Assembly (NCBI GenBank): GCA_032162705.1
Contig: JAVRON010000099.1
Coordinates: forward strand, 44,885 to 108,884
Length of the DNA stretch: 64,000 bases
Direction of reading: 5' to 3'
Source of the DNA: QHXN01 sp032162705
Lineage (GTDB): Bacteria; Acidobacteriota; Blastocatellia; Pyrinomonadales; Pyrinomonadaceae
Shown here: piece after piece, positions 39,443 through 49,378 of the stretch
Position numbering within the stretch: the stretch's first letter is position 1
Layout of the letters: the number at the start of each line of letters is the position of its first letter
Notes under the pieces: generated by a model
Databases searched by the model: none
The model's input: only the letters and a program-made list of their open reading frames with translations
Told to the model about the DNA's origin: nothing
Position numbers and translations under genes: made by a program

Positions 39443-41983
39443 TCATGGCGTCTGTCGGCCCGCGCCGATGGGGTCGCCCGGCGGAGTGGGGAGCGGCGGC
39501 GTGCGCTTGCGCGGCTCGGCGGGCCGGGCGAGGAAGCGCTCGATGTCGTCATGGGTCGCGGCGAGGTGCGCGCTCGTCGCCTCGTCACGCGTCGGGGTTG
39601 CGGTGTCGTTTAAAAGTCCGCGCAGGTGTGCGGTCGCGACGGCACGCACCTGCGACGAGGCGTCCGCGTTCGCGGCCAAGTCCATCAGGCGCGTGACGAC
39701 GAGACTCTGCACACCGCGCCGGACTGCTGCGTGGTACGCGTCCGTCGGAACCGGCGTGCGCCACGTATGCTCGACGAGCGCCGTTGCAATCTCCATGAAG
39801 TCCGGGTTCGCCGGGTCGAGCGCGTGGAACTCGTTGAGGCGCGCGGCGCGGTGCGGCTCCAACAGCGCAGAGACCGCGAGGTCTGCGGCGATGGTCGCGG
39901 CGGCCAAGGGGTCAAAGGCAGGGTCTGTGCGCTTCTCGAATAACTCCTGCGTGCCTCCCTCGTAGCCGAAGGCGCGCGGCGGGACGAGCGCGAGTATGCG
40001 CGGCGGGAGCGCCAGCTCTTCGACCTTGATCGTGTCGAGGACGGCGGCGAGCGCCTCGCGCTGGCGTGCGGGCGTCACGACCTGCTGCACCTTCGCGGGA
40101 CTCGTCGCGCCCGCAGCAGTCTTCACGGAGTATGTGTAGTAGAGGCCACCGATTGACTTGACCGCGGCCTGTAGTTGATAGCGATGGTGCAGGTAGAGCG
40201 GGAGGAGTTTGGCTTCGAGGAGCGAGAGCGGCGTGCCGTCGGGGATGTTGCCAAGCCCGAACTGACGCAGACCGATGCGCCGCACCTCCATCTCTTGTCG
40301 AAGCTGCGCGACGGGGTCGCTGCCGTTGTCCCAGAGGTTTGCAAGCGGGTGCGCCGCACCGGCGGGCCGCGCGTCGGCGTCGGAGATAAAGAGCATCCCC
40401 GCGCGCACGCCCTCGCTCACAATCTTCTCAAGCTCTGCCGCCTCGTCCGCGCCGCGCGGGAACTGCGCGTAGGCGTACTTGATTGCGAACTTGTCGTAAG
40501 CGCCGATGCCGACGGCGTAAGCGTTCGACAAATCGAGCTTGCCGTTCCTGATCTCGACGAGCGGCGCGGGATAGTCCATCACTGACGCGCGCCCGTAGGT
40601 CGAAGCGGCGAAGTTGTGCGCGAGTCCGAGCGTGTGCCCGACCTCGTGCGCGGCAAGCTGGCGTATGCGCGCGAGCGACATCCGACCTGCGTCAACCGTT
40701 GGGTCGAGCTGCGCGAGATAGTCCGTGTCCGTCAACGCCGCGCCAAGCTCACACTCCGACCACGGCGCGCCCGTGCCGTGTGTGCCGCTCTCGAAGACAG
40801 GGATGAGTCCCGTGCCGATTAAATAATCCTGACGAATACGAAGGCTTCCGAGCGTGACGTTGCCCTTGATGATCTCGCCCGTGCGCGGGTCTGTGATGCT
40901 GCCTCCGTAAGACCAGCCGCGCGAAGAGCGATGCACCCAGTTAATCATGTTGTAGCGCACGTCCATCGGGTCTGCATCCGAAGGGAGCACCTTGACCTGA
41001 AAAGCGTTGCGAAAGCCCGCGGCCTCGAAGGCTTCGGCCCACCACGAAGCGCCCTCGATGAGCGCGCTGCGGATTGGCTCGGGCACTCCGTTATCGACGT
41101 AGTAGACGATTGGCTTGACGGGTTCGGAGATGGCGGCCTCCGGGTCTTTCTTCTGAAGGCGGTGGCGCACGATCCAGCGTTTCTCAATCGGCTCGGTGAA
41201 GGGCGAGGCGTAGTCGTAGAACTCGACGGCGAAGACGCCGACGCGCGGGTCGAGTCGGCGCGGCGTGTAACCCGGGCCCGGCAGCTCGACCAGCGAGTGA
41301 TGCTCGCGCACGGTCAGAGACTGCGGCGTGGGCACGGTCTCGCGCACGAGCGGGCCCGGCTGGCCTTCGGTCGTGAAGGTGAGTGTGGCCTCGACCTCCG
41401 TGTTTTTGGGGAAGGCTTTGGTGTGTGGCAGGTAGACCGCGCTGCGCGACTCGTCGAGATGGTACTGTCCCTGATTCGACTCGCGCAGGCGGTCTGCGAC
41501 GCCGTGCGCGTCGCGCAGGAAGAACTCGGTGGCGTCAACGAGCACGCGCCCTCCCTCCGACGCTTCGACCTTGAATCCCCACAGCACAGAGCGCGCGAAA
41601 GACTCCTCGACCGCACGGCGCTCCGATGCGTCATTCGTGATCGCGCGGTAGCGCTGGTTCGTCTCGACTAAGAGCACCTTGGGGCCCGTGCGCTCGAAGC
41701 GGACGACGTGCGTGTCGCCAAGTTGCCCGCGGTCGAGACCCAGAGGGTTCGACCCCACTCCGGTCGGCAAAGAGACCTGATAGAGAAACTCCTGTTGGAA
41801 GCGCGAGATTTCCAGCAGGAGCTTGCCCTGCTCCGCGTCCCAGTAGACGGGGACGAAGCCGTCGAGTTTTTCGAGGCCGCGCGTCAGCGTCGAGAAGGAC
41901 TTGGGGGCCGACTTCTCCTGAGCCTTTGCGGCGGGCGCGAGCACGAGGAGCGCGATGAAGAGTGTAAGCAATAAACGTCGCAT
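39443..41983 (-). CDS. Secreted zinc metalloprotease (DUF5117/DUF4953 type)
   Basis: An 846-residue protein with a signal peptide (MRRLLLTLFIALLVLAPAAKAQ). The N-terminal half (FVPVYWDAEQGKLLLEI...) matches DUF5117, and the C-terminal half carries the metzincin zinc motif HEVGHTLGLAH (His446, His450, His456) followed by a SVMDYP Met-turn. The long C-terminal region (residues 550-846) is helical. Such proteins are common in Acidobacteria and Bacteroidota and are exported; substrate unknown. First of a possible two-gene unit with the dioxygenase. Confidence 0.88.
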   Translation of the reverse strand: MRRLLLTLFIALLVLAPAAKAQEKSAPKSFSTLTRGLEKLDGFVPVYWDAEQGKLLLEISRFQQEFLYQVSLPTGVGSNPLGLDRGQLGDTHVVRFERTGPKVLLVETNQRYRAITNDASERRAVEESFARSVLWGFKVEASEGGRVLVDATEFFLRDAHGVADRLRESNQGQYHLDESRSAVYLPHTKAFPKNTEVEATLTFTTEGQPGPLVRETVPTPQSLTVREHHSLVELPGPGYTPRRLDPRVGVFAVEFYDYASPFTEPIEKRWIVRHRLQKKDPEAAISEPVKPIVYYVDNGVPEPIRSALIEGASWWAEAFEAAGFRNAFQVKVLPSDADPMDVRYNMINWVHRSSRGWSYGGSITDPRTGEIIKGNVTLGSLRIRQDYLIGTGLIPVFESGTHGTGAPWSECELGAALTDTDYLAQLDPTVDAGRMSLARIRQLAAHEVGHTLGLAHNFAASTYGRASVMDYPAPLVEIRNGKLDLSNAYAVGIGAYDKFAIKYAYAQFPRGADEAAELEKIVSEGVRAGMLFISDADARPAGAAHPLANLWDNGSDPVAQLRQEMEVRRIGLRQFGLGNIPDGTPLSLLEAKLLPLYLHHRYQLQAAVKSIGGLYYTYSVKTAAGATSPAKVQQVVTPARQREALAAVLDTIKVEELALPPRILALVPPRAFGYEGGTQELFEKRTDPAFDPLAAATIAADLAVSALLEPHRAARLNEFHALDPANPDFMEIATALVEHTWRTPVPTDAYHAAVRRGVQSLVVTRLMDLAANADASSQVRAVATAHLRGLLNDTATPTRDEATSAHLAATHDDIERFLARPAEPRKRTPPLPTPPGDPIGAGRQTP

Positions 41984-42066
41984 GAGCTTTCCTTGCGTCT
42001 TTCAAACGCCGTGTGACTGGCAGAGTGGCCGGTACTTTTTCATCTTAAACACCGAGCGCGGGGCGA

Positions 42067-42165
42067 TTCACCGCCGCAGGCGCTGAGAGCGCAGAGGGGG
42101 CGCAGAGGATGGAACAGTTCTCAATTCTCTGCGCATCCTCCGCGTCCTCAGCGCCTCTGCGGTGA
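42067..42165. repeat. CCGCCGCAGGCGCTGAG-family hairpin element
   Basis: Left arm from 42067 (TTCACCGCCGCAGGCGCTGA) pairs with 42136-42165; an inner GCGCAGAG/CTCTGCGC pair tightens the loop. It lies 3' of the first VPS10 gene. Related to the element at 49988. Confidence 0.85.
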
Positions 42166-42197
42166 AGGAGCCTTGAATAAACTCAACCATCGGGTGA

Positions 42198-45100
42198 TTA
42201 CGGAGTGAGCGGCGGAAGGTTCGCCGCGCGGAGTTGCGTGTTGACCGATGCCACGTCCTTGTTCTTCAACTGTTCCCAGACCGACAACGCTTCGCGGAGT
42301 TGTCTTTGCAGTTCGGTGGAAGCGGCGACGGCCTGCGTCGTGGGCGTGGCGTCCGCCAGTTGCAGCACTTCTAAGAGCGTCGCCAGCGAAGAGTGAAGCT
42401 GTGAGAGGTTCGGCGGGGCGGGCGCTTGCCCTGGGGCGCGCGGCGCGGCGGCGACTTCGAGCGCCAGAGCCTTGCCGTCGAGCGCGGAGAGCGCTTCCGC
42501 CAGAGCGGGCGCGAGTCCCGTGCGTGCGCGCAGGTCTTTGACCTGTGTCCTCAGCTTCTTGATCTCTTCGAGCGCGTCGAAAGTTTGCCTCATCCCTTCG
42601 ACGGCCTGCGCGGAGAGTGCGAACTGCTGTTCGAGTCCGGCGCGCGGGGTCTTGATGCGCGGGTCGATCTCCACTTTGAGCGGGCGCGCGAGTGTGCGTC
42701 CCTCGACGGTGAGCTTGACGGTGTAATCGCCGGGCAGAACAGAGGGGCCCAGCGGGCCGCGCGGCGTGTCGCGATAGATGGCCGAGATCGGATACTCGTG
42801 GCTGCGCGCCTTCGGCTCCGGGTAGTGCAAGTCCCATATGAAGCGCTGCATACCGGCCCTCGCGGGGAGAATCTGCGGCGGGCGAATCCAGTAGGTCGGG
42901 ACGTTCAATTCCTTCTCGTCAACAGGCTCAGGCGTGTCGTCGCTGCGAAAACGACGGACGAGTTTCCCCGCGCGGTCGAAGATTTCGAGCACGACGGGCG
43001 AGTTTGCATCCGACTTGAGATAGTAGTTGATGATCGCGCCGTCGGGAGGGTTCTGCCCCACAGGCTCTTCGGGCGGAAGCGGCGTGTCGGTGTTGACGTT
43101 GCGCTGAATGCGATAGGCCGTCTGCGGCGCGAAGAGGAAAGCATCGTTCGCCGTCTTCGCTTCAACCTGCCGGAGCGGCGTGATGTCGTCGAGAATCCAG
43201 AAGGAGCGTCCGTGCGTGCCGACCACGATGTCGTCGCGGTGGACGACGAGGTCGCGGATGGAGGTCGCGGGCATGTTCAGACGCAGCGGCTGCCATTCGT
43301 CGCCGTCGTTGAACGAGACGTAGACGGCGCGCTCCGAGCCGGCAAAGAGAAGGCCGCGCCGAACGGGGTCTTCGCGCACGACGTTGACGGGGTCGTCGGG
43401 CAAGCCTCGTACGATCTCTGTCCAGGTCTTCCCGCCGTCGTGCGTGCGGTAGATGTGCGGGCGCAGGTCGTCGAGGCGGAAGCGATTGACTGCCGCATAG
43501 GCTGTCTGGTTGTCGAAGTGTCCCGCGTCGATGATAGAGACCTTGCTCCACGAAGTGAGCGCGGGCGGCGTCACGTTCTGCCACGTCTTGCCGCCGTCAT
43601 GCGTGATGTGAATCAGTCCGTCGTCGGTGCCCGCCCAGATCGTGTTCACGTCCTTGTGCGAGGGCGCGACGGTGTAGATGACGCCGCGACGCGGCATGGT
43701 CGCCATCTCGGGCTTGGCATAGACGCCGATGTTTGCGGGCACGTCATATTTCTCGCGCGTCAGGTCTGGGCTGATGATGTCCCAGCTCGCGCCGCCGTTC
43801 GTCGTCTTGAAGAGGACGTTGCCTGCGTAGTAGAGCGTGTGTGGCTCGACGGGCGAGAAGAGGACGGGCGCGGTGCGCAGGAAGCGATACTTGCCGCTAC
43901 GCACCGCCTCGGGCGCGATGTTCTGGGCTTGGCCCGTGGTCTTGTCGAAGCGCGAGAGCTTGCCGCCGTAGATGATGTTCGGATTCAAGGGGTCGGCTGC
44001 GACGTAGCCGTACTCTTCCGCGCCCACCGTGCGCCAGTCGCGGAAAGATATCGCGCCGTTATCGCCGCGACTCGCGGTGCCGACCGAGCCGCTCTCCTGC
44101 TGACCGCCGTAGACCCAGTAAGGAAACTGTTCGTCGGTCGAGACGTGATAGAACTGCGCGGTTGGCTGGTTGTACCAACTGCTCCACGTGCGCCCGCCGT
44201 TGACCGTGATGGTCGCGCCCTGGTCTGAAGCGAGCAGGACGATTTCGGGGTTCTCCGGATTTATCCAGACGGTGTGATAGTCGTCGCCGCCGGGCGCTCC
44301 CTTCCATGCGTGATAAGTCTTCCCGCCGTCAATCGAGCGATACGTCGAGGTGTTGGCCGAGTACACGATGTCCGGGTCGCGCGGGTCAACTTTGACCTCG
44401 GCGAAATCGCTCCCGCGCCCCCACACGCGAACCTCGTCATTGACTCTCTGCCAGCTTTCGCCCGCATCGTCGGAGCGATAGACGCCGCCGAGCTGCGGCG
44501 CATCCACGTTCGCGTAGAGGCGGCGCGGGTCTGAAGGCGCGACCGCGATGCCGATGCGACCAAGCCCCTGCTCGAAGGTCGGCAATCCTTTGGTCAACTG
44601 CCGCCAAGTCGTCCCGCCGTCGGTTGACTTGAAGAGGCCGCTGCCCGGCCCCTGCCACGAGCCGTTCTCCCAAGGGCCCTGACGCGCCGCCCACAGCACT
44701 GAGTAAACAGTCCGAGAGTTTTTCGGGTCGAAGGCGAGCGCAATGGCTCCCGTGTTCTCGTCCTTATAAAGAACCTTCTCGAACGTCTTGCCTCCGTCGG
44801 TCGAGCGGAAGACGCCGCGCTCCGTGTTCGGGCCGTACGCGTGGCCGAGCACTGCGACGAAGAGGCGTTCAGGGTCGCGCGGGTCAACGATGATCGAGCC
44901 GATCTGCTGCCCGTCTCGAAGTCCCATGTGCGTCCAGGTCTTCCCCGCGTCCGCCGATTTATAAATGCCGTCGCCGGTCGAGAGGTCTGGGCGCTGCAAG
45001 CCTTCGCCGCTGCCGACGTAGACGATATCGGGGGCGGAGGGCGCGACGGCGAGCGCGCCGATTGAGCCGGTGGGCTGGTCGTCGAAGATGGGCGACCACG

Positions 45101-45341
45101 TGCGGCCAAAGTCGTCGGTCTTCCACACGCCGCCGTTATTGACGCCGATGTAGAAGACCGACGGGCGACCGGGGATGCCCGTTGCGCCGACGGTGCGCCC
45201 GGCGCGGAAGGGCCCGATCATGCGCCAGCGCATCGACTGGTAGAGCCTCTGGTCTATCTGCTGCGCGAGCGCAAACGACTGACACGCGGCGAAGACGACG
45301 AAGCAGGCAAGAGCCGGGACGAGACGGCGTATCAGACTCAC
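42198..45341 (-). CDS. Large secreted VPS10/BNR-repeat beta-propeller protein (copy 1)
   Basis: A 1047-residue protein with a signal peptide (cleavage near residue 26) and many Asp-box/BNR segments (GVWKTDDFGRTW, GIYKSADAGKTWTHM, GVFRSTDGGKTF, LFKSTDGGTTWRQL, IYRTHDGGKTWTEI) over residues about 35-740, giving two propellers of sortilin/VPS10 type. The C-terminal 300 residues contain a beta domain (PGDYTVKLTVEGRTLARPL) and a helical end. Catalytic residues of sialidases are not evident. Exported proteins of this kind are annotated as glycosyl hydrolases but their substrate is unknown. A paralogue lies at 59838. Confidence 0.88.
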   Translation of the reverse strand: MSLIRRLVPALACFVVFAACQSFALAQQIDQRLYQSMRWRMIGPFRAGRTVGATGIPGRPSVFYIGVNNGGVWKTDDFGRTWSPIFDDQPTGSIGALAVAPSAPDIVYVGSGEGLQRPDLSTGDGIYKSADAGKTWTHMGLRDGQQIGSIIVDPRDPERLFVAVLGHAYGPNTERGVFRSTDGGKTFEKVLYKDENTGAIALAFDPKNSRTVYSVLWAARQGPWENGSWQGPGSGLFKSTDGGTTWRQLTKGLPTFEQGLGRIGIAVAPSDPRRLYANVDAPQLGGVYRSDDAGESWQRVNDEVRVWGRGSDFAEVKVDPRDPDIVYSANTSTYRSIDGGKTYHAWKGAPGGDDYHTVWINPENPEIVLLASDQGATITVNGGRTWSSWYNQPTAQFYHVSTDEQFPYWVYGGQQESGSVGTASRGDNGAISFRDWRTVGAEEYGYVAADPLNPNIIYGGKLSRFDKTTGQAQNIAPEAVRSGKYRFLRTAPVLFSPVEPHTLYYAGNVLFKTTNGGASWDIISPDLTREKYDVPANIGVYAKPEMATMPRRGVIYTVAPSHKDVNTIWAGTDDGLIHITHDGGKTWQNVTPPALTSWSKVSIIDAGHFDNQTAYAAVNRFRLDDLRPHIYRTHDGGKTWTEIVRGLPDDPVNVVREDPVRRGLLFAGSERAVYVSFNDGDEWQPLRLNMPATSIRDLVVHRDDIVVGTHGRSFWILDDITPLRQVEAKTANDAFLFAPQTAYRIQRNVNTDTPLPPEEPVGQNPPDGAIINYYLKSDANSPVVLEIFDRAGKLVRRFRSDDTPEPVDEKELNVPTYWIRPPQILPARAGMQRFIWDLHYPEPKARSHEYPISAIYRDTPRGPLGPSVLPGDYTVKLTVEGRTLARPLKVEIDPRIKTPRAGLEQQFALSAQAVEGMRQTFDALEEIKKLRTQVKDLRARTGLAPALAEALSALDGKALALEVAAAPRAPGQAPAPPNLSQLHSSLATLLEVLQLADATPTTQAVAASTELQRQLREALSVWEQLKNKDVASVNTQLRAANLPPLTP

Positions 45342-45385
45342 GTGTTATCTCCTCTTTTTAACTTGAGCGTAAGCGGATGAAATGG

Positions 45386-45552
45386 TTCACCATCGAAGAC
45401 ACGAAGACACAGAGCATTTAAGAATTTGGGATTTCAGATTTGAGATTTGAGATTTCAAATTTGGAATTTGGAATTTGGAATTTGGAATTTCAAATCTCAA
45501 ATTCTGTATACCCTCTGTGCATCCTCCGTGCACTCTGCGTCTGCGGTGGTCA
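45386..45552. repeat. Composite element: heptamers (GGAATTT/GATTTGA) inside CACAGAG-type arms
   Basis: From 45423 to 45504 the sequence is almost wholly 7-bp units of ATTT type (GAGATTT x2, GGAATTT x4, CAAATTT, CAAATCT). Outer flanks (GAAGACACGAAGACACAGAG near 45393; CTCTGTGCATCCTCCGTGCA near 45510) are weakly complementary. Lies between the VPS10 gene and the upstream oxygenase gene. Confidence 0.85.
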
Positions 45553-45596
45553 ACAAATCTGCCGCCACGCTCAACTCGGCGCGACGACATAAACTC

Positions 45597-46436
45597 TTAC
45601 TCGAAACCACGGAGCGGCATCGACGGCGCGCGTCGCAGCCAGTTCTCGACGGGGTAGCGACTGCCCGCGTCGATCACGTGGAGCGTGTAGGCGTGGCGCG
45701 AGCGCGGCGAGCGGTTCGACTTGCTCATGTGCGGCAGAAGCCCGTCGAGGATGACGAGCGCGCCCTTCCTCACTTCGAGAGGGACAAGCCCTTCGGTCGG
45801 CCAACTGCTCTCATCAAAAACTTCAAAGCGAGTGCCGCCCGCTTCGGCGCGCACGAACCTCTTCTTCAGCCCATCCAAGTGTCCGCCCGCGAGCGCCCAC
45901 ATGCAGCCGTTCTCAAGGGTCGCGTCTTCGAGCGCAAACCAGAAGCCCGTGACGCTCAGAGGCTCCGTGTAGAGAAAGGTTGCGTCCTGATGACACGCCA
46001 CCTCGCCGCCGATGCGTGGCTGCTTGAAGATGTACATCGACTGGACGAGCAGCGGGCGCGTGTAGCCCAGAGACTCGACGAGCGAAGAGAGAGCGACTGT
46101 GCGCGAGAAGCGGTCGAAGACGGGGTCGAGGTCGTGGAGCGCGTGACCGATTTTATTCAGTGCGTGTGCCTTCTCTTTCACCAGCCGGCCTGCCGGGTCG
46201 AAGGCGTCCTCCTCAAAGAAGAAGCGAATCTTATCGCCCGACTCAAGGAAGTATTCATCACTCCTGCGCGTCTGCTCGCGAGTCGTAAAGACGGACAGAA
46301 CATCATCCGGCTTGAACGACTCGACCAGTTCCCCTGCGCGCTCTCGCAGCCGGTCGCACTCCGCGGCGGCGACGAAATCCTCCAGCACGAGGAAGCCGTC
46401 ACGCTCGTATGCTTCGAGTTGTGCGGGCGTCATCAC
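45597..46436 (-). CDS. Phytanoyl-CoA dioxygenase (PhyH) family protein
   Basis: A 279-residue 2-oxoglutarate/Fe(II) oxygenase. Iron ligands: His149 and Asp151 in CHQDATF, distal His236 in LLPHMSKSN; Arg245 or Arg247 for 2-oxoglutarate. The N-terminus YERDGFLVLEDFV and the GFWFALEDATLENGCMW segment are typical of the PHYHD1-like branch. Substrate unknown. It is followed downstream by a heptamer element and preceded by a CACAGAG element, so it is probably transcribed alone. Confidence 0.9.
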   Translation of the reverse strand: MMTPAQLEAYERDGFLVLEDFVAAAECDRLRERAGELVESFKPDDVLSVFTTREQTRRSDEYFLESGDKIRFFFEEDAFDPAGRLVKEKAHALNKIGHALHDLDPVFDRFSRTVALSSLVESLGYTRPLLVQSMYIFKQPRIGGEVACHQDATFLYTEPLSVTGFWFALEDATLENGCMWALAGGHLDGLKKRFVRAEAGGTRFEVFDESSWPTEGLVPLEVRKGALVILDGLLPHMSKSNRSPRSRHAYTLHVIDAGSRYPVENWLRRAPSMPLRGFE

Positions 46437-46485
46437 GGGTCGCGCCTGTCTCCTCCTTTTAAGAGATTATTTCAAGACCGGGAAC

Positions 46486-46571
46486 TAGCCACCGCAGACA
46501 CGGAGGCACAGAGATTAAAATTCAGATTTCAGATTCTTAAACACTCTGTGTCTCCGTGTCTGCGGTGGCTA
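46486..46571. repeat. CACAGAG-family hairpin element, 28-bp arms
   Basis: Arms 46486-46513 and 46544-46571 pair at 27 of 28 positions (starting TAGCCACCGCAGACACGGAG); the loop holds GATTTCA-type heptamers. It lies 17 bases 3' of the S10 peptidase gene. Confidence 0.92.
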
Positions 46572-46587
46572 ATTACAAAACGTAAGT

Positions 46588-48477
46588 CTATCTCGTGCGG
46601 CTCGCCGTCGCGTTCTGGACGAAGGCAGCGGCGTCGCGCTTGAGCTGCGCGAGCGAGGTCTGGTCGATGTACATCATGTGCCCGGCCTCGTAGAAGGTGG
46701 TCGTGATGTTGCCTTGCAAGGAAGGGTCAAGCCCCATGTGGCGGAGCGTGTACTGCGTTGCAAAGTACGGCGTCGCCAGATCGTAGAAGCCCGAGGCGAC
46801 GAAGAGTTTCATATAAGGGTTCTTGGCGAAGGCGCTGCGGAGAGACTCGCTCGTGTCGGCGTAGGTGTTGTCGGAGCCGAAGTCCCAGCGACCGACGCCG
46901 CCGCCGAGGATGTAGTATTCGAGGTCTGAGCGGAAGCCCAGGTCGCCCCGCACGTACTGGTTGAAGGTCGCGGTGTAGGGCGGTCGGATAGCGGCGAGGC
47001 TCGGGTCGAAGTCCGGTGTCTCAGAGACGGCCAGCGCGTCTAAGCCCTTGAAGCGGCCATCGAGTCGGCCCACGGTGCGCTTCTGGTCGTGCAGAAGCTC
47101 CTTGTCGAAATGCTGAATCTCGATACGCAGGTCGCTGTCGTCGATAAAGCGCTTGTCGATTCCCGTGTAGCGATTGAGCCGGTCGATCACCTCCTGCCGC
47201 TCCGAGGGCGTGAGGCGGTCGCCCTTCGCGAGCGCGACCGTGTATTCGTTCGCCGCCCAGTGCTCGACCTCTTCGAGCGTCTTGCGGAGGTCGCTTTGCA
47301 GGTCGGGCGCGAGCCGCTTGTGATACCAGGCGATGGCCGCGTAGCTCGGGAGGAAGAGGACGTACGGCAGGTCGTTGCCGCGTGCGAAGCGCGCCGTCTG
47401 GAAGTTCATGATGGTCGAGATGAGCATGATGCCGTTAAAGGCGATGCCGCGCTCGACGAGATAGCCTGAGAGGCCGGAGGCGCGCGTCGTCCCGTAACTC
47501 TCGCCGACGAGGAAGAGAGGCGAAGTCCAGCGCCCGTTGCGCGCAAGATAGAGACGTATGAACTCGCCGACCGATTGGATATCACCCTGAAGGCCGAAGA
47601 ACTTGTTCGCCAGCTCGGGCTTCGCGGCGCGGCTGTAGCCCGTGCCGACCGGGTCGATAAAGACGATGTCCGTGAAGTCGAGCCAGGTGTGCTCGTTATC
47701 GACGAGCTGGAACGGCGGCGGCGGCATTCCTCCATCGTCGAGCATGCGCACGCGTTTGGGGCCCAGCGCGCCGAGATGGAGCCAGACCGAAGCCGAGCCG
47801 GGGCCGCCGTTGAAGGAGAACATCAGCGGGCGCTGCGCCGCCGAGAGGCCCGTGTTGTCTACGGTGTAGGCCATGTAGAAGATTCGCGCCTCGGTCTCTC
47901 CCGTGAGGCTCTTGAGCGGCATCATGCCGGTCGTTACCGTGTAGCGGAGCATGCGCCCGCCGACTCTGATCTCATGTCGTGTGACCGAGGGAGCGCCGTC
48001 CGACATGGCCGGGTCTTTCTCGCCGGGCGTCGCACCGGGACTCGGAGATGCGCCCGCGCTGCCGGTCGCGCCGACGCGCGCCGCGCCCTGCGCAGAAGCG
48101 GAGCCTGCGGGGCGGAAGTTCGAGCGCGCGGCGGCGACGAGTTCGGGTGTTGCGCCTGCGGCGAGCAGTTCCTGTTCGACGGCGGGCGTCACCTCGAAAT
48201 CGACGCCGTTCTCGCGTATGGCCGCCGCGAGCATCGGGAGTTCGGCCTCCCTGCGCTCCGGCGCAAGCCCGCGCAGGAACGTGAGCATGTTCTCTTTCGT
48301 GATGACCGCCCTCGACTGCATGGGCGTCGTCGCGCCCTGCTGCTGCGCGGGCGTCACCTTCGCAAGCAACAGGAGTGCGCAGACAAGCAGCGCGAGCGTA
48401 GAGACATGTGCTCGCGCGGGCGTAAAGACACAGGCTCGCCGCTTAGACGTGGACTCGACAATCGAATGGCCTCGCAT
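46588..48477 (-). CDS. Secreted serine carboxypeptidase-like peptidase (family S10)
   Basis: A 629-residue protein. N-terminal basic region then a hydrophobic signal segment (STLALLVCALLLLAKVTPAQ), an Ala/Gly/Ser/Pro linker (residues about 120-160), and an alpha/beta-hydrolase of S10 type: FSFNGGPGSASVWLHLGALGP (oxyanion region), IDPVGTGYS, the nucleophile GESYG (Ser327) and a C-terminal VASGFYDLATPY...EAGHMMY with catalytic Asp and His. It should remove C-terminal residues from peptides outside the cytoplasm. An AGGAGG lies 13 bases before the ATG, rather far. Confidence 0.88.
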   Translation of the reverse strand: MRGHSIVESTSKRRACVFTPARAHVSTLALLVCALLLLAKVTPAQQQGATTPMQSRAVITKENMLTFLRGLAPERREAELPMLAAAIRENGVDFEVTPAVEQELLAAGATPELVAAARSNFRPAGSASAQGAARVGATGSAGASPSPGATPGEKDPAMSDGAPSVTRHEIRVGGRMLRYTVTTGMMPLKSLTGETEARIFYMAYTVDNTGLSAAQRPLMFSFNGGPGSASVWLHLGALGPKRVRMLDDGGMPPPPFQLVDNEHTWLDFTDIVFIDPVGTGYSRAAKPELANKFFGLQGDIQSVGEFIRLYLARNGRWTSPLFLVGESYGTTRASGLSGYLVERGIAFNGIMLISTIMNFQTARFARGNDLPYVLFLPSYAAIAWYHKRLAPDLQSDLRKTLEEVEHWAANEYTVALAKGDRLTPSERQEVIDRLNRYTGIDKRFIDDSDLRIEIQHFDKELLHDQKRTVGRLDGRFKGLDALAVSETPDFDPSLAAIRPPYTATFNQYVRGDLGFRSDLEYYILGGGVGRWDFGSDNTYADTSESLRSAFAKNPYMKLFVASGFYDLATPYFATQYTLRHMGLDPSLQGNITTTFYEAGHMMYIDQTSLAQLKRDAAAFVQNATASRTR

Positions 48478-48646
48478 GAGTGTATGTGAACCTCCTGGCG
48501 AAATGGACGCGAGAGTCAGGGAGCAGACGCTAAACGCCTCCGTCCTGCTTCTCTATGGTGCAAAGGATTCGTGCGAGCCGAGACTGCGCCTTCAGGCTTC
48601 AAGGCCCCCAAAGGCCCGCTCGCGAAAAAGTGTGCCGCCATTATCT

Positions 48647-49318
48647 TTATCCCGCGCGCGATTTCAAGTTCGGGCGCATCAGGTAGTGTTGCCAGAGCAG
48701 GCGCGCGGCGACCGAACGCCACGGCCTCCAAAGCTCCCCGAGCTGTTCAAGCTCCGCCGCAGTCGGGCGCGCGTGCAGTCGCTTGATCTCGCGCGCCGCG
48801 AGTTGGAGTGCGAGGTCGCCCACGGGCCAAGCGTCCGGCCTCAGCATGGCTCTCAGCAGATAAATCTCCGCCGTCCACGGGCCGACGCCCTTGAGACGTG
48901 TAAGAGTCGAACGCGCCGTCTCGTCGTCCAGGCGGTCGAGCGCGGCGAAGTCGAGTTCGCCCGATACGACCGCACGCGCGGAGAGCCTGGAGTACAGAGC
49001 TTTCTGCCGACTGAAGCCGAAGCGCCGGAGCGCCGCGTCGTCGTGCGCGAGAAAGCTCTCCGGCGTGAGCGAAGGGGCGGCGGCCAGCAGACGCCCGAAG
49101 GCCACGCCAGCCGATGTGAGCGAGACCTGCTGTTCGAGGATGATGAGGACGAGCGCGGGGAAGCCCGGCTCGCGCTCCCACATCGGCGGCGTGCCGTACT
49201 CATGTGCGATACGCCCGAGGTCTGGGTCGATTCTCGAAAGTGCCGAGACGCCGCGCGCCAGCGACTCCTCCGTCAACTTCTCCGGCACGCGCGACCCAGC
49301 GGCTGCGTTCGAGGGCAT
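48647..49318 (-). CDS. DNA-3-methyladenine glycosylase II-like (HhH-GPD) enzyme
   Basis: A 223-residue base-excision glycosylase. It has the LVLIILEQQVSLTSA helix, helix-hairpin-helix LKGVGPWTAEIYLLRAM (residues 142-158) and the catalytic Asp168 in WPVGDLALQ. It should excise alkylated bases such as 3-methyladenine. No iron-sulfur cysteines, as in AlkA. It follows idi on the same strand after 60 bases. Upstream spacer 48478-48646 holds no gene. Confidence 0.9.
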   Translation of the reverse strand: MPSNAAAGSRVPEKLTEESLARGVSALSRIDPDLGRIAHEYGTPPMWEREPGFPALVLIILEQQVSLTSAGVAFGRLLAAAPSLTPESFLAHDDAALRRFGFSRQKALYSRLSARAVVSGELDFAALDRLDDETARSTLTRLKGVGPWTAEIYLLRAMLRPDAWPVGDLALQLAAREIKRLHARPTAAELEQLGELWRPWRSVAARLLWQHYLMRPNLKSRAG

Positions 49319-49378
49319 GCGCGCGAGCTTAACATTCGCTCACCGAAAGTCCGAACACTTCGCCGCCGCACGCGATGT

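Noticed and set aside
45423..45504. AT-rich heptamer tract as a sign of low-quality assembly or vector sequence
   Set aside because: Similar heptamer tracts with other sequences occur in many spacers of the window, so it is likely genuine.
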